Shown: positions 1-9,402 of the stretch, one piece after another
Numbering within the stretch: the first letter of the stretch is position 1
How the letters are laid out: every line of letters begins with the position of its first letter
From: an uncultured Candidatus Cenarchaeum sp.
GTDB lineage: Archaea; Thermoproteota; Nitrososphaeria; Nitrososphaerales; Nitrosopumilaceae
DNA: 64,000 bases
Reading direction: 5' to 3'
Assembly (NCBI GenBank): GCA_958295735.1
Contig: OY282369.1
Span: 2,890,983-2,954,982 of the forward strand
Notes under the pieces: generated by a model
The model's database searches: none
Seen by the model: the letters and a program-made list of their open reading frames with translations, nothing else
What the model was told of the DNA's origin: nothing
Position numbers and translations under genes: made by a program

Positions 1-4
1 GCAT

Positions 5-706
5 TTGGGCCCTGCCCCGGACGTGCGCGGCCGGATCTTCAGCCCCGCGCTCTCGCCTAACCGCATCTGGGGCGGCAAGCGGCCGCCCCCGAGCCGGATC
101 GGGGGCGGCAACCCGCCGCCGCTCAGCCGGTTCTTCGGGGGCTCGCGCGGCCGGATCCAGGGCGGCCCGCCGTCCCCGCGCGGCAAGGGATCCACGTCCG
201 CGATCGACCGGATCTTCGGCTCCGGCTCGCGCGGCCGCGGCCCGCCGTCCCCGCGCGGCAAGGGATCCACGTCCGCGATCGACCGGATCTTCGGCTCCGG
301 CTCGCGCGGCCGCGGCCCGCCGTCCCCGCGCGGCAAGGGATCCACGTCCGCGATCGACCGGATCTTCGGCTCCGGCTCGCGCGGCCGCGGCCCGCCGTCC
401 CCGCGCGGCAAGGGATCCACGTCCGCGATCGACCGGATCTTCGGCCCGCCGTCCCCGCGCGGCAAGGGATCCACGTCCGCGATCGACCGGATCTTCGGCC
501 CGCCGTCCCCGCGCGGCAAGGGATCCACGTCCGCGATCGACCGGATCTTCGGCCCGCCGTCCCCGCGCGGCCGGCGCTCGGGGGGCTCGTCCGGCGGCAT
601 CTGGGGCTCGGGGGGCTCGTCCGGCGGCATCTGGGGCTCGGGGGGCTCGTCCGGCGGCATCTGGGGCTCGGGGGGCTCGCGCAGCCGGATCGGGGGCGGC
701 TTTTGA
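5..706 (+). CDS. Low-complexity repeat ORF, doubtful gene
   Basis: A 233-codon frame ends in TGA at 704-706. Its product would be basic and built from repeats: four 25-residue units, then 18-residue units that share the core KGSTSAIDRIFG, then a 10-residue Gly/Ser unit (GSGGSSGGIW). The N-terminal part has related short motifs (RIWGGK, RFFGG). All repeat periods (75, 54, 30 bp) are multiples of three, which is compatible with coding, but the opposite strand is open too and stop codons are rare at this GC content. I recognise no family. The start may lie outside the window. Confidence 0.25.
   Translation: MGPAPDVRGRIFSPALSPNRIWGGKRPPPSRIGGGNPPPLSRFFGGSRGRIQGGPPSPRGKGSTSAIDRIFGSGSRGRGPPSPRGKGSTSAIDRIFGSGSRGRGPPSPRGKGSTSAIDRIFGSGSRGRGPPSPRGKGSTSAIDRIFGPPSPRGKGSTSAIDRIFGPPSPRGKGSTSAIDRIFGPPSPRGRRSGGSSGGIWGSGGSSGGIWGSGGSSGGIWGSGGSRSRIGGGF
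166..568. repeat. Tandem repeat, 75-bp then 54-bp units
   Basis: The marker CGGCAAGGGATCCACG recurs at 181, 256, 331 and 406 (75-bp period) and then at 460 and 514 (54-bp period). The 54-bp unit is the 75-bp unit without a 21-bp insert (TCCGGCTCGCGCGGCCGCGG plus one base). Units are almost identical, so amplification is recent. Confidence 0.85.
571..690. repeat. Tandem repeat, 30-bp unit
   Basis: GGGGGCTCGTCCGGCGGCAT followed by CTGGGGCTCG recurs at 581, 611 and 641 with a partial unit after. It directly follows the 75/54-bp array and stays in the same reading frame. Confidence 0.8.
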
Positions 707-905
707 GATGCGGGAGCAGCGCGGCGGGAGGGGCCTGCCGCGCCGCGCTGCCGCGGGCGCGGCGCCGACTGCGCCGTCCCGGAAGCGGCATTAACAAAAG
801 CCGGCGCGCGGCGCGGCCGCGGGGGCGCGAACCGGACTCGCGGCCGGGGGCGCCGGGCCCCGCGCCCGGCCGCGCGCTCGAATGGCCGGCGCGCGGCGCG
901 GCGGC

Positions 906-1241
906 ATGAAGCCGAAGCGGCGGCCCCGCGCGGCCGGGAAGGGGCGGGGGCCGGAGCGCGCGGTCCGGGATCCCGGCGGGGACGGCGCGGCCGGCCCGAT
1001 GGACGGCGCGCCGCGCGCGGCCGCTTGGATGGATGCCACGCTGGCCGACCGCGCGATCATGGAAAGGGTCGGCGAGATCTTTCAGGAGCCCGGCGGGCTC
1101 GGGCCGGAGGATGTCATCCGCAGGGTGGGCGCGCGCTTCGCGAAGATCGAGCGCGGCGACCCGGACGCGCTGTTCGGCCTGCGCGCCGGGGCCGAACTGG
1201 ACCGGTGGCAGCGGATGATCGAGCGCGGCGACCCGGGCTAG
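906..1241 (+). CDS. Hypothetical small protein
   Basis: The frame opens at ATG 906 and ends at TAG 1239-1241 (111 aa). The first 40 residues are basic and Gly/Pro-rich. From Met 1029 on the composition becomes protein-like: an amphipathic segment MDATLADRAIMERVGEIF, then GLGPEDVIRRVGARFAKIE and a tail in which 'IERGDP' occurs twice. A shorter product from 1029 (70 aa) is equally possible. No TATA box is obvious and I recognise no family. It lies just before a decayed transposase and could be a remnant. Confidence 0.3.
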   Translation: MKPKRRPRAAGKGRGPERAVRDPGGDGAAGPMDGAPRAAAWMDATLADRAIMERVGEIFQEPGGLGPEDVIRRVGARFAKIERGDPDALFGLRAGAELDRWQRMIERGDPG

Positions 1242-1306
1242 CCGCTCCAGCGCGTCCCGGGCGCGGGTTTCGGGCGCGGGCCCGCGCCGCCCGAAACTGC
1301 CGCGCG

Positions 1307-2561
1307 ATGCAAATATCCATACAGACAAGTTTTCAGATCCCGGCGACGGGGGCGCCAAACGGCCTGGACGCGCAGCAGATCGCCCGCCGCGCGGCGAAGT
1401 TCGTGGGAAAGTCGTTCGGGGATCTGGGCACAGGGGCGGGGAAGAGGCACGACGCGGCGCGCGGGCCGGCCGACTTCGCGCGCGCGACGGTGAAGGCGGG
1501 GCTCGAGAAATCCCCCATACAGGCCGCCGCGAGATCGATGCGGCGGGCGGCGGGGGCGGCCGCGTAGTAATGCGGGTCCGGCGCGAAGCCGGAGCGCATC
1601 CCGAACCCCGATCCCGCCAGGTCGTCCGTCCTCGCCGCGCGCGAGGGAAAAGCGGCCGGGTGCTGCAACAGAAAGCTGGGTAGCACCGTCCGGCGGCCGG
1701 CCGGTCCGGGATGAAGCCCGGCGCGGCGAAGGGCGCGATCGACACACCGACTACGGGTACCGCGGCGAGAAACTGGAGGAGCACGCGCGGGATTCCCGCC
1801 CGCGCGGGGGGGCGTCCGCGGCCCTCCCGCGCGCGCTGCCCCGCGGCATCGGCGAGGACGCGAACGTCGTGCTCAAGGTCAAGCGGTTCCCCCGCGGCTG
1901 CAAGCTGGAAGGCATCATGCTGTCGATACTGGCGGCCGCCGCCAGGGCCTGGGTGCTGCCGGAGCTGCTGCTGCCGGGCCGCGGGTTCTGCGACGCGGGC
2001 TGCATGCTGGCGGCCGGGCTGCAGGGGGACAGGTGGATCATGCCGATGCTCAAGAACGCGAGGGTCAAGCGCCTCACAAGGGAGCACGACGGGGGAAAGC
2101 TGCCGCGGGCCATGTAATACACGATGCTCGGCGACGGCGGCAGGAGCGTGACGTTCACCCTGCTCATGGTGAAAAAAGCCGCGAGCAGGGGGGAGGGGAA
2201 GGGGAAGGACGGCGACGGCGACGGCGACGCGGTGTCGAGGTACGTCGTGTTCGCCACCAACATGCGGGTCGAGGATGCCGACGCCGCGATCGAGTCGATC
2301 CCCGAGGAATACCGCAAGCGGCGGGGGACGGGGACGGGGATCAAGGCGGTCAAGGGCATCACGGGGATCGCGACCGGCAGCTCGATCGTCCTGCGGCTGG
2401 TTCTCTTCTCCGTGCCGCTCCTCGCGTACGACCCGTGGAGGATCGCCAGGTTCGCCATCGAGGCGGCGGATCGCGGCAGCGGGAGAAAGCTGACCGCGAG
2501 CATGTTCGTCGGGGGCGTCGTGGAAGCCCCGGGATCGTTCGTCGTGGACAGGGGCAAGTAG
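1307..2561 (+). pseudogene. Decayed DDE transposase (IS4-like), copy 1
   Basis: This is a degraded member of an archaeal DDE transposase family; the second copy lies at 7270-8487. The N-terminal piece (ATG 1307 to TAG 1565) matches the start of copy 2 (shared GTGxxKRxxAARGP). After a disordered stretch the frame through 1749-2561 gives YRGEKLEEHARDSRPRGG, then an LLxxRGFxDAxC block around the second catalytic Asp region, then IPEEYRKRRG, the Y-x-x-R type C-terminal motif. TAA at 2115-2117 interrupts it (AGA in copy 2). The C-terminal end YDPWRIARFA is intact. It is not functional as it stands. Confidence 0.7.
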
Positions 2562-3425
2562 CGCCGGGCGGCGCCCGGGGATCCGGAGCCCGCCAGGCCG
2601 CTAGGATTCGGGATGCGCCGGCCGCGCTCCCTCCCCGCCGGCCGCGCTCCCTCCCCACCGGCCGCGCTCCCTCCCCGCCGTCCCGCGCCTCGCCCCCGCT
2701 TGCCGCGGCGGCGAAGCCGGCAACCGCCGGGCGCGCCGGCCGGGGATTGCCGCGTGGCGTGCTTGTCTGCCGTGTTTGCCGCGGGCGGCGCGGGCCCGCG
2801 CCAAAAACCTGCACCTCGGACTTACTGGATCGGCGCGCGCGCGGGCGGGCGCGGGGGCTCGTCACCCCGGACGGCCGCGGCCCGCGCGGGGCGCTCGATC
2901 CCGGCGGGAAGCGCCGAATATGCCGGCCGCGCGGGCCGCGCAGCGGCGGGCGCGCGGCGGGCGCGGGCGGGGCGCATCCTGGCGCGCGCCCCCTGCCCGA
3001 GGGCCTGCCGCGCCCGCGCGGGGGCCCCGCGGCCGCGCGGCGGGGAGTCGACGCCGTCGCGGCCGCGCCGCGGGGGTGATGCGGGGGGGAGTGCCGGACC
3101 GGTGCGCGGGATCGGGCGGCGGGCGGCTGGAAAAGCTGGCGGCCGGGATCGGGAGGTTCGCGCCGGCGCCGCTCGCGTTCGCGGAATGCCCGGAGGCGGA
3201 GCCGGCCAACGACTCCCCGGGGCGCGCCTTGCGGTACGCCGTGTCGTTCCGCGGAGCAAGCGGGCGGATCAAGGGCGGCCCCGCGGCCGCGAGGCGCATG
3301 CCCGGCTTCGCGGCGCGCGTCCCGGCCCGGAGGGCGCGCGGCAGGGGCGCGGCCGCGGAAGCGGCGAAGCTGAACCAGGCGGCACCGCGCCCCCGAACCG
3401 CGCCCGCGCGCGGGGGGGGGGGCGC
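2562..3425. other. GC-rich stretch without a supported gene
   Basis: Open frames exist on both strands but none shows family features. The motif CAAAACCTGCACCT at about 2804 recurs at about 8798 downstream of transposase copy 2, so it probably marks the old right end of that element. Direct repeats of GGCCGCGCTCCCTCCCC occur at about 2621-2670. Confidence 0.5.
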
Positions 3426-3456
3426 TGACCTCACACAAGGGCCCGCGTAAAATATT
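3426..3456 (+). promoter_or_regulatory. TGACCT motif and TATA box of membrane protein copy 1
   Basis: TGACCT lies at 3426-3431 and the TATA-like TAAAATATT at 3448-3456, about 33 nt before ATG 3485. The GTG at 3467 is only about 15 nt from the box, too close for a normal archaeal start site, so 3485 is preferred. A second TGACCTCACAC lies at about 4053, after the gene. The same hexamer occurs at the DUF4143 and csb1 promoters. Confidence 0.55.
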
Positions 3457-3484
3457 CAAACACGTAGTGTCGTACACGGCCGGC

Positions 3485-4021
3485 ATGAGCGGGAGCGAAG
3501 CGCGCGGCGACGTGCTGGCGCGCGCGATGCGGGTACCGATGCGCGCGATGCGGGTACTGGTAAGCAGGCAGCGCATCCTGTACATGCTGATCATCGTAGT
3601 CGGATCCATCCAAGTTGTCGTGGGCGCCGGCATGTTCGCCCTAGGCGGCTCGGACTGGGGTTATATCGCGCAGGGCGGTGCGTTTATTTTGATCGGGGTC
3701 CTCGGCTGGGTGATGTCGCTGACCAACGAGGATATCGGGGCCGGAATCAGGAAATCCGTAGCGGACGAGGGTGCCAAGACGCGCGAGGCCAACGCGGCCG
3801 AGGGTGCCAAGACGCGCGAGGCCATCACCAACATGGCGGGCGAGTTGAAGGCCGACGGGGCCAAGACGCGCGACGTCATCGTGGGCGAGTCGGCCAAGAC
3901 GCGCGAGGTGCTGATCACCATCAACGACACGCTGGTCGCCATGGGCGATGCCATGAGGTCCAACTGGGCGGGAGGCGCGCCGCCGGGCGGCGCCGGCCCG
4001 CGCGCCCCGCCTCCCGGCTGA
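3485..4021 (+). CDS. Two-helix membrane protein with 11-residue repeat tail, copy 1
   Basis: The 178-residue product has a short basic N-terminus, two hydrophobic helices (about residues 31-55, LYMLIIVVGSIQVVVGAG, and 62-82, GGAFILIGVLGWVM), then a charged tail in which EGAKTREANA-type units recur with about 11-residue spacing (GAKTREAN, GAKTREAI, GAKTRDVI, SAKTREVL). Such hendecad spacing is typical of a right-handed coiled coil, so a membrane-anchored coiled coil is likely. It ends in a Pro/Gly/Ala linker. Copy 2 at 5469-5984 is nearly identical, and a diverged relative is encoded at 6649-7008 on the other strand. Family unknown to me. Confidence 0.7.
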   Translation: MSGSEARGDVLARAMRVPMRAMRVLVSRQRILYMLIIVVGSIQVVVGAGMFALGGSDWGYIAQGGAFILIGVLGWVMSLTNEDIGAGIRKSVADEGAKTREANAAEGAKTREAITNMAGELKADGAKTRDVIVGESAKTREVLITINDTLVAMGDAMRSNWAGGAPPGGAGPRAPPPG

Positions 4022-4199
4022 CCCCGCCCGCGCCGCAGCGCGCGGGGGGGCGCTGACCTCACACACGGGCCCGCGCCAGTCTATCTCACAATCACGCCCG
4101 AAACCCGATCCGGCCCAAGATAATGATCGCGAACGGTCGACTTTTGTTGACAACACGGGCCAAAAACCCGCCCGGCCATACCGCGGCGCGGCAGAATCC

Positions 4200-5423
4200 A
4201 TGCGCGTGGCGCGCGGCAGGCTGCTCGTCCCGCAGGGGGATCCGAACGGGGGCGAGGAGCTCGAGAAGGTGAACCGGAAGGAGGCCGGGGCCCCGTACCG
4301 GTACCCCGAGTCCCCGTTCCCGGCCCTGGCGGCCGTGAGGCGCATGGCCGGCGCGTCGCGCGGGGCCCCGGAGGGCCCGGCCCGGCAGGCGCCGGGCGAC
4401 GACTGCGCGCCGAGGCACGCCAGGACATGCGGGAGGATCAGCGGGACAAAGGCGGGCATCCGCGGGGGGACGGCCATCGCGCCGGGCGGCAAGCGCGCCG
4501 CGCGGACGGCCGCCGACTCGTCAGGCCCGCAGCGGAACGACCGCGGGGAGCGGATGACGGAGAAGCGGAAGCTGAAGCGCGGGTTCGCGGGGGCGCGCAT
4601 GCTGGCGGACGCGGACGCGCGGCGCGTCCTGGCGCTGGTGACCGACGAGAAGACCGGCGGCGCGCCCGCATTCGAGGCGCTCGTCACCGAGGCGGCCGCG
4701 GCCCCGGGCGGGGCGGCGGCGCGCGGGGAGGCGCGGGGCAAGGATGCGGAGGAGGAATCGGCGGGGGGGGGGCGGAATAGAAGGAAGGGGCGGCCGCGGC
4801 GATCGCGGCAGAGGCCGTGCGCTCCGCCCCCGGGGAGGCGGCCGCGGCGCGCGCGGTCGCCGCCGACGACGGCGGGACGGCCCGCGGGCGGGAGCCGGAG
4901 GCGTCGGTCTCCGCCGCCGCGGCCGCGGCGGCCGCGGAGTGGGCGGAGAAGGCAATCCACGCCGACGGCGCGTACGCGCCGCGCAAGAACGTCGCCCCGT
5001 GCAGTGAGCTCGGGATCGTCCCGTTCATCAAGATGAACAAGAGGGCCGCCACGGCCGGCAAGGGCGGGGGCGGCGGGCGGGGCGGGGCGGGAGCAGCCGG
5101 GCTTCGACACAAAGTACGTCTCGGACCTGACCGCCGCGGAAAAGGCGGCCGGCACGGGGGCGCGGAAGGCGGCCAGCAGGCACGGCCGGCGGCGGGCGGC
5201 CGAGATCGTCTTTTCTGCAGCCAAGCGCCTGTTCGGGAGCGGCGCGCGCGCCCTGGAGTGGAAGAACATAGTCCGGGAGGTCGGCCTCAAGGTGGCCCCC
5301 TACGACAGGCTGGTCGGCATGGCCTCGGGGGGGATCGGACAGGGGGACTCGGGGGAGGAATGGGGAAGGGGAGGGGGAAGGAGCGGAGCCCCGGCGCCGT
5401 CCAGGATAGTTATGAGATAAACT
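4200..5423 (+). pseudogene. Decayed IS5-type transposase between membrane protein copies
   Basis: Three frame segments together read as an IS5-family DDE transposase. 4200-4800 gives PYRYPESPFPALAAVRRMAG and then KRKLKRGFAGARMLADADAR with RRVLALVTDEKTGGAPAFEA, the first-Asp region. A shift near 4800 leads to AIHADGAYAPRKN (second Asp, typical DGAYxxRKN). Another shift near 5090 leads to EIVFSAAKRLFG and GLKVAPYDRLV, the Glu-bearing C-terminus. At least two frameshifts, so it is dead. It separates the two nearly identical membrane-protein genes. Confidence 0.65.
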
Positions 5424-5468
5424 AGCCCGCGTAAAATATTTAATTACGTAGTGTCGTACACGGTCGGC

Positions 5469-5984
5469 ATGAGCGGGAGCGAAGCGCGCGGCGACGTGCT
5501 GGCGCGCGCGATGCGGGTACCGATGCGCGCGATGCGGGTACTGGTAAGCAGGCAGCGCATCCTGTACATGCTGATCATCGTAGTCGGATCCATCCAAGTT
5601 GTCGTGGGCGCCGGCATGTTCGCCCTAGGCGGCTCGGACTGGGGTTATATCGCGCAGGGCGGTGCGTTTATTTTGATCGGGGTCCTCGGCTGGGTGATGT
5701 CGCTGACCAACGAGGATATCGGGGCCGGAATCAGGAAATCCGTAGCGGACGAGGGTGCCAAGACGCGCGAGGCCAACGCGGCCGAGGGTGCCAAGACGCG
5801 CGAGGCCAACGCGGCCGAGGGTGCCAAGACGCGCGACGTCATCGTGGGCGAGTCGGCCAAGACGCGCGAGGTGCTGATCACCATCAACGACACGCTGGTC
5901 GCCATGGGCGATGCCATGAGGCCCAACTGGGCGGGAGGCGCGCCGCCGGGCGGCGCAGGCCCGCGCGCCCCGCCTCCCGGCTGA
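5469..5984 (+). CDS. Two-helix membrane protein with 11-residue repeat tail, copy 2
   Basis: Almost identical to the gene at 3485-4021 from the TATA box (TAAAATATTT, 5432-5441) onward. ATG 5469 is about 32 nt from the box. The product (171 aa) has the same two hydrophobic helices and coiled-coil tail but a different arrangement of 11-residue units (GAKTREANAAE twice, then GAKTRDVI) and lacks the NMAGELKAD insert of copy 1. The region upstream of the box differs from copy 1 and has no TGACCT motif, so the two copies may be controlled differently. Confidence 0.7.
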   Translation: MSGSEARGDVLARAMRVPMRAMRVLVSRQRILYMLIIVVGSIQVVVGAGMFALGGSDWGYIAQGGAFILIGVLGWVMSLTNEDIGAGIRKSVADEGAKTREANAAEGAKTREANAAEGAKTRDVIVGESAKTREVLITINDTLVAMGDAMRPNWAGGAPPGGAGPRAPPPG

Positions 5985-6648
5985 CCCCGCCCGCGCCGCG
6001 GCTGCCCTGCCATTCCCCCGAACCGGCGCGGGCCGGCGGCTGCCGTGCCCTTGCAGGCCGCATCCGCGCCCCCGGCGCGGGGGCGACGGCCGATTCCATG
6101 CCCGCCCGCGCTGCGACTTCCAGGCCGCATCCGCGTCCCCGGCGCGGGGGCGCGCCGGAACGGGGCCCGCCGATGCGGTCGGGGCCCCGGGGCCCGGCGG
6201 GCCCCCCGGCTGCCCGCGGGGCCCGAACGCGCCCGGCGCGGGGGCGGCCTGCTTTCGGCCCCCCGCGGAAGGATGCGGTTCGGCCGCCGCCGCTCGCCCG
6301 CGGGCCCCGCGGCGCGGGCAGGCGCAAGGCGGGCCGCGGACCGGCGGGGACGGCCCCCGCGCGGCGCGCGGGCCCGCCGTGGCGGCCAGGGGCCGCGGCG
6401 GGCGGCGGGAGGGGGGAAGGCAAGCGCGCGGCCGTTCCCGGCGGCGCGCTCCCGCGCGGCCGGGCCCCGCGCGGCCGGGCCCCGCGCGGCCGTTCCCGGC
6501 GGCCGGCGCATCGCGGGCGGAAATCAGCGCGTGCGCGCCGCGGCCGGCCCGCCCGCGCCGGGATCCCCGGCCCAGACAGCGGCGGCGGCGGGCAGCGACA
6601 GCGCGGCGAGCAAGGCCCCGCGCACTACAGTCACCGCCCCGCTCGCGA
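5985..6648. other. Very GC-rich stretch, no gene seen
   Basis: The sequence is dominated by GCGCGGCC-type low complexity and short direct repeats (GCGCGGCCGGGCCCC three times near 6454-6490; GCGGGGGCG around imperfect copies of TTCCAGGCCGCATCCGCG near 6050-6140). No frame shows protein-like composition or a promoter. Confidence 0.5.
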
Positions 6649-7008
6649 TCATGGCAAAATCGCCTGGCCCGCTGTCGGCGACGAGGTACCGCCGACGGCC
6701 GCGGGCCCCGCGCCCGCGGCGCGCATCACCCGCAGACCCACCGCCAGATCCCCATCGGCCGCGGGAGCGCCGGCCGCGCCCGGATTACCGGTCCAGGCCG
6801 CAACGCCCCCGGCGGCCGGCGACATCGCGATGAGCGTGGCCCCGATCGCCACATACCCCGCCCCCTGCGCGATCATCCCAAGATCCTCGGGTCCGCCCGC
6901 AGCGAAACTGAATGCGCCGGCGGCCGCGGGCCCCGCGCCCGCGGCGCGCATCACCCACATGCCGGACGCCGCGGCCCCGTCCACGGTACCGGATCCCGTT
7001 TTGCGCAT
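6649..7008 (-). CDS. Diverged relative of the two-helix membrane protein
   Basis: The 119-residue product contains GAFSFAAGGPEDLGMIAQGA followed by GYVAIGATLIAMSP, which aligns with GAGMFALGGSDWGYIAQGG and AFILIGVLGWVMSL of the proteins at 3485 and 5469. It keeps the GGxxxxGxIAQG turn between two hydrophobic segments. The start of the domain (MRAAGAGPAA) is repeated near the C-terminus, where the frame ends. It lacks the coiled-coil tail. It may be a truncated or decaying paralogue. Confidence 0.45.
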   Translation of the reverse strand: MRKTGSGTVDGAAASGMWVMRAAGAGPAAAGAFSFAAGGPEDLGMIAQGAGYVAIGATLIAMSPAAGGVAAWTGNPGAAGAPAADGDLAVGLRVMRAAGAGPAAVGGTSSPTAGQAILP

Positions 7009-7269
7009 TTGAACATTCCACGCGCGCCGCGGCCCCGCGCCGCGCGGGAGCCGTGCCGCCCCGACTCCGGCGGCCGGCGGTTTTTCCAGGCCGCGCCAGC
7101 CGCGGGGCGGGCGTCGGGCTTCCCGGCCGGCAGGCGGATCAAGCGCGCGGCGGGGGAGCGCCGGACTTCCCGGCCGGCAGGCGGATCAAGCGCGCGGCGG
7201 GGGAGCGCCGGACCAGCAGATCCCAGGAGTAGATTTCGGGCGCGGCCCGGGCGCGGCCCGGGCGCTACT

Positions 7270-8487
7270 GTGCAAAGATCTACACAGTCAAGTATTCTGA
7301 TTTTCGCGACGGCGGGGCCAAACGGCACGCCCGCGCGCCGGCGGGGCGATCCCCGCGCGCCGAAGGCCGCGTGCAGGCCGTACAAGAGGCTGGGCATCGG
7401 GACGGGGAAGAGGCGCAACGCGGCGCGCGGGCCGCCCGGCTGCGCGCTCGCGGCGGCGAGGGCGGGGCCCGACAACACGACCGTCGAGTCCGCCGCGAAA
7501 AGGACGGGGCGCGGGAACGAGGCCGCCGGGGGCGGGCGCGGGCCCGGCGGGCGGAAGGCGAAGCGCGTCCCGCGCGCCGCGGACAAGGACGACGCGGTCA
7601 AGTTCTTCGGTGAGGAGCTGGAGCAAGCCGGGCAGGTCGCGATCCGGTCCGGGATGGCGAAAGGCACAGACGCGTGCGCCACAGACGCCACCGACAACTC
7701 GCACTGCGGCGAGGGCCTCGAGGAATACGCCGGGAAGCCCCTCCCGCGCGCGGGGACGCCCGCGTCCGTCTCGCACGTGCCGCTGCGCGGGATCGGCGAT
7801 GCCAACATCATGCTCGCGGCAAGGCAGTTTCCGGGCGGCGACAAGCTGGCCGGCTGCACGCGCAGCATGCTGGCGTCCGCCGCCAGGCACGGGGTGATGC
7901 CGACGCGCCTGCTGGCGGACCGCGGGTTCTTCGACGCGGACTGCGTGCCCTTGGCCGGGGAGGGGGGGCGCACCCGGATCACGCCGGCGCCCAAAAACGG
8001 GAGGATCAAGCGACTCATGCGGGAGCACCGCGAGGGAAGGCTGCCGCGGGCCTCGAGATACGCGATGCTCAACGCCGCCGGCAGGAGCGCGGCGTTCGCC
8101 CCGGCCATGCTGAAAAAAGCCGCAGTCGACGGCAGGGAGGGCGGCGGCGGCGGCGGCGCGGTGTCGAAGTACGCCGCGTTTGCCACCAACGCGCCGATCG
8201 GGGAAGCCGGGGAGGCGATCTAGTCGATACCCGAGGAGTGCCGCAAGCGGCGGGGGATCGAGACGGCGATCAGGGCGGCCGGGGGCAACACGGGAAAGAC
8301 GACCAGCAACTCGATCGCCCCGCGGCTGCTGCTCTTCCTCGCGCCGCTCCCCTCGTACGACCCGTGGAGGATTGCCAGGTTCGCCGATTCCACGTCGGGG
8401 CGCGGCGGCGAGAAGATCGCCACGGACCAGTTCGCGGGGCGCATCGCGGAAGCCCCGGGATCGTCCGTCGGCGATCGCGGAAAATAG
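7270..8487 (+). pseudogene. Decayed DDE transposase (IS4-like), copy 2, with in-frame TAG
   Basis: One frame from GTG 7270 runs to TAA... more exactly to TAG 8485-8487, broken only by a single TAG at 8221-8223. It encodes an archaeal DDE transposase: KRLGIGTGKRRNAARGPPG near the N-terminus, LLADRGFFDADC (second Asp), then SIPEECRKRRGIETAI and YDPWRIARFA. Copy 1 has GAG (Glu) where this copy has TAG, so a point nonsense mutation split the gene before its C-terminal motif. Otherwise the frame is remarkably intact, which suggests a recent loss. Confidence 0.65.
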
Positions 8488-9374
8488 CGCGCGGCGCGGG
8501 CGGCGCGCGGGACGCATCCGAATAATCGGCGCGGCTCCGGGACGGGACGGGCGGCCGCGGGCCCCGGCCACGGCTGCCGGCGGCGGGACCTGCCGGGCGC
8601 GCCGGGCCGCGCCCGTCCGCGTCCGGCGCCGTGGCGGCGGACGGGAGGGGCGCGGGCGCGCGCGAGAAAAAACGCGAATCCGGCCCGATCGGTCGGCGCG
8701 CGGGCCGGCTGCGGCCGTCGGGAGGCGCGGCGGGCAGCGGGACGGGGGGGAGGACGGGCGCGCGCAAGGTGCCGGGGCCGCGCAGGGGACGCGCTCAAAA
8801 CCTGCACCTAGGATCTACCGGGACGCAGGTACCGCCGGCGCGGAGCCTTCCAGCCTGCCGCGGGGGGACCGCCAGGCCCCGGGCGCTGCGCTCGCGCCCC
8901 CGCCGATGCCGCGGGGCAGCGCGGGCGGGAACCCCGCGCCCCCCCCCCACCCTCCCCGCGCGGGCGGGAACCCCGCGCGCGCCCCTCCGGGCCCCCGCCG
9001 CGGCGCCCGCGGCCGGCGGCGCCGGGCGCCCCCCCCCCCCGCCGCGTCGGGCCCCGTCCCGGACCGGCCGCCCGGGCGGCGCTGCCCGTCTTTTTGCCGC
9101 GGCGCCCGATCGCTTTCCTCGCCCGCGCCGCGGGCGGGCGGCCGGGCGGGATCGGGGCCCGGGATGCGCCCCGGCCTTGCGCCGGACCCGCATTCCCCCG
9201 CGGCCGCCTCCCCCGCCCGCCGCATCGATCCCGCGGCGGACTATGCGGGCGGGTTCCCGAGCCCCGCCCCCGCCGGCGCGCGCGCGGCCGCGCCCCGCGC
9301 GGGCTTGCGCCCGCCGCGATCCGGGCGCGGTTTCTGCCCGGACGCGGGCCCGCGCCGCGCCCCGCCCGAAAGCC
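8488..9374. other. GC-rich stretch without a supported gene
   Basis: It contains CAAAACCTGCACCT at about 8798 (shared with 2804, probable old IS end) and C- and G-homopolymer runs. Frames crossing it are open only because of base composition. Confidence 0.45.
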
Positions 9375-9402
9375 GCATATGGGGCGCCGCCGCCGGCGCG
9401 CG

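Noticed and set aside
123-2087. A 654-codon minus-strand frame at the window start
   Set aside because: It spans the tandem repeats and the decayed transposase, and the sequence is Arg/Pro/Ser-rich with no motifs; treated as a composition artefact.
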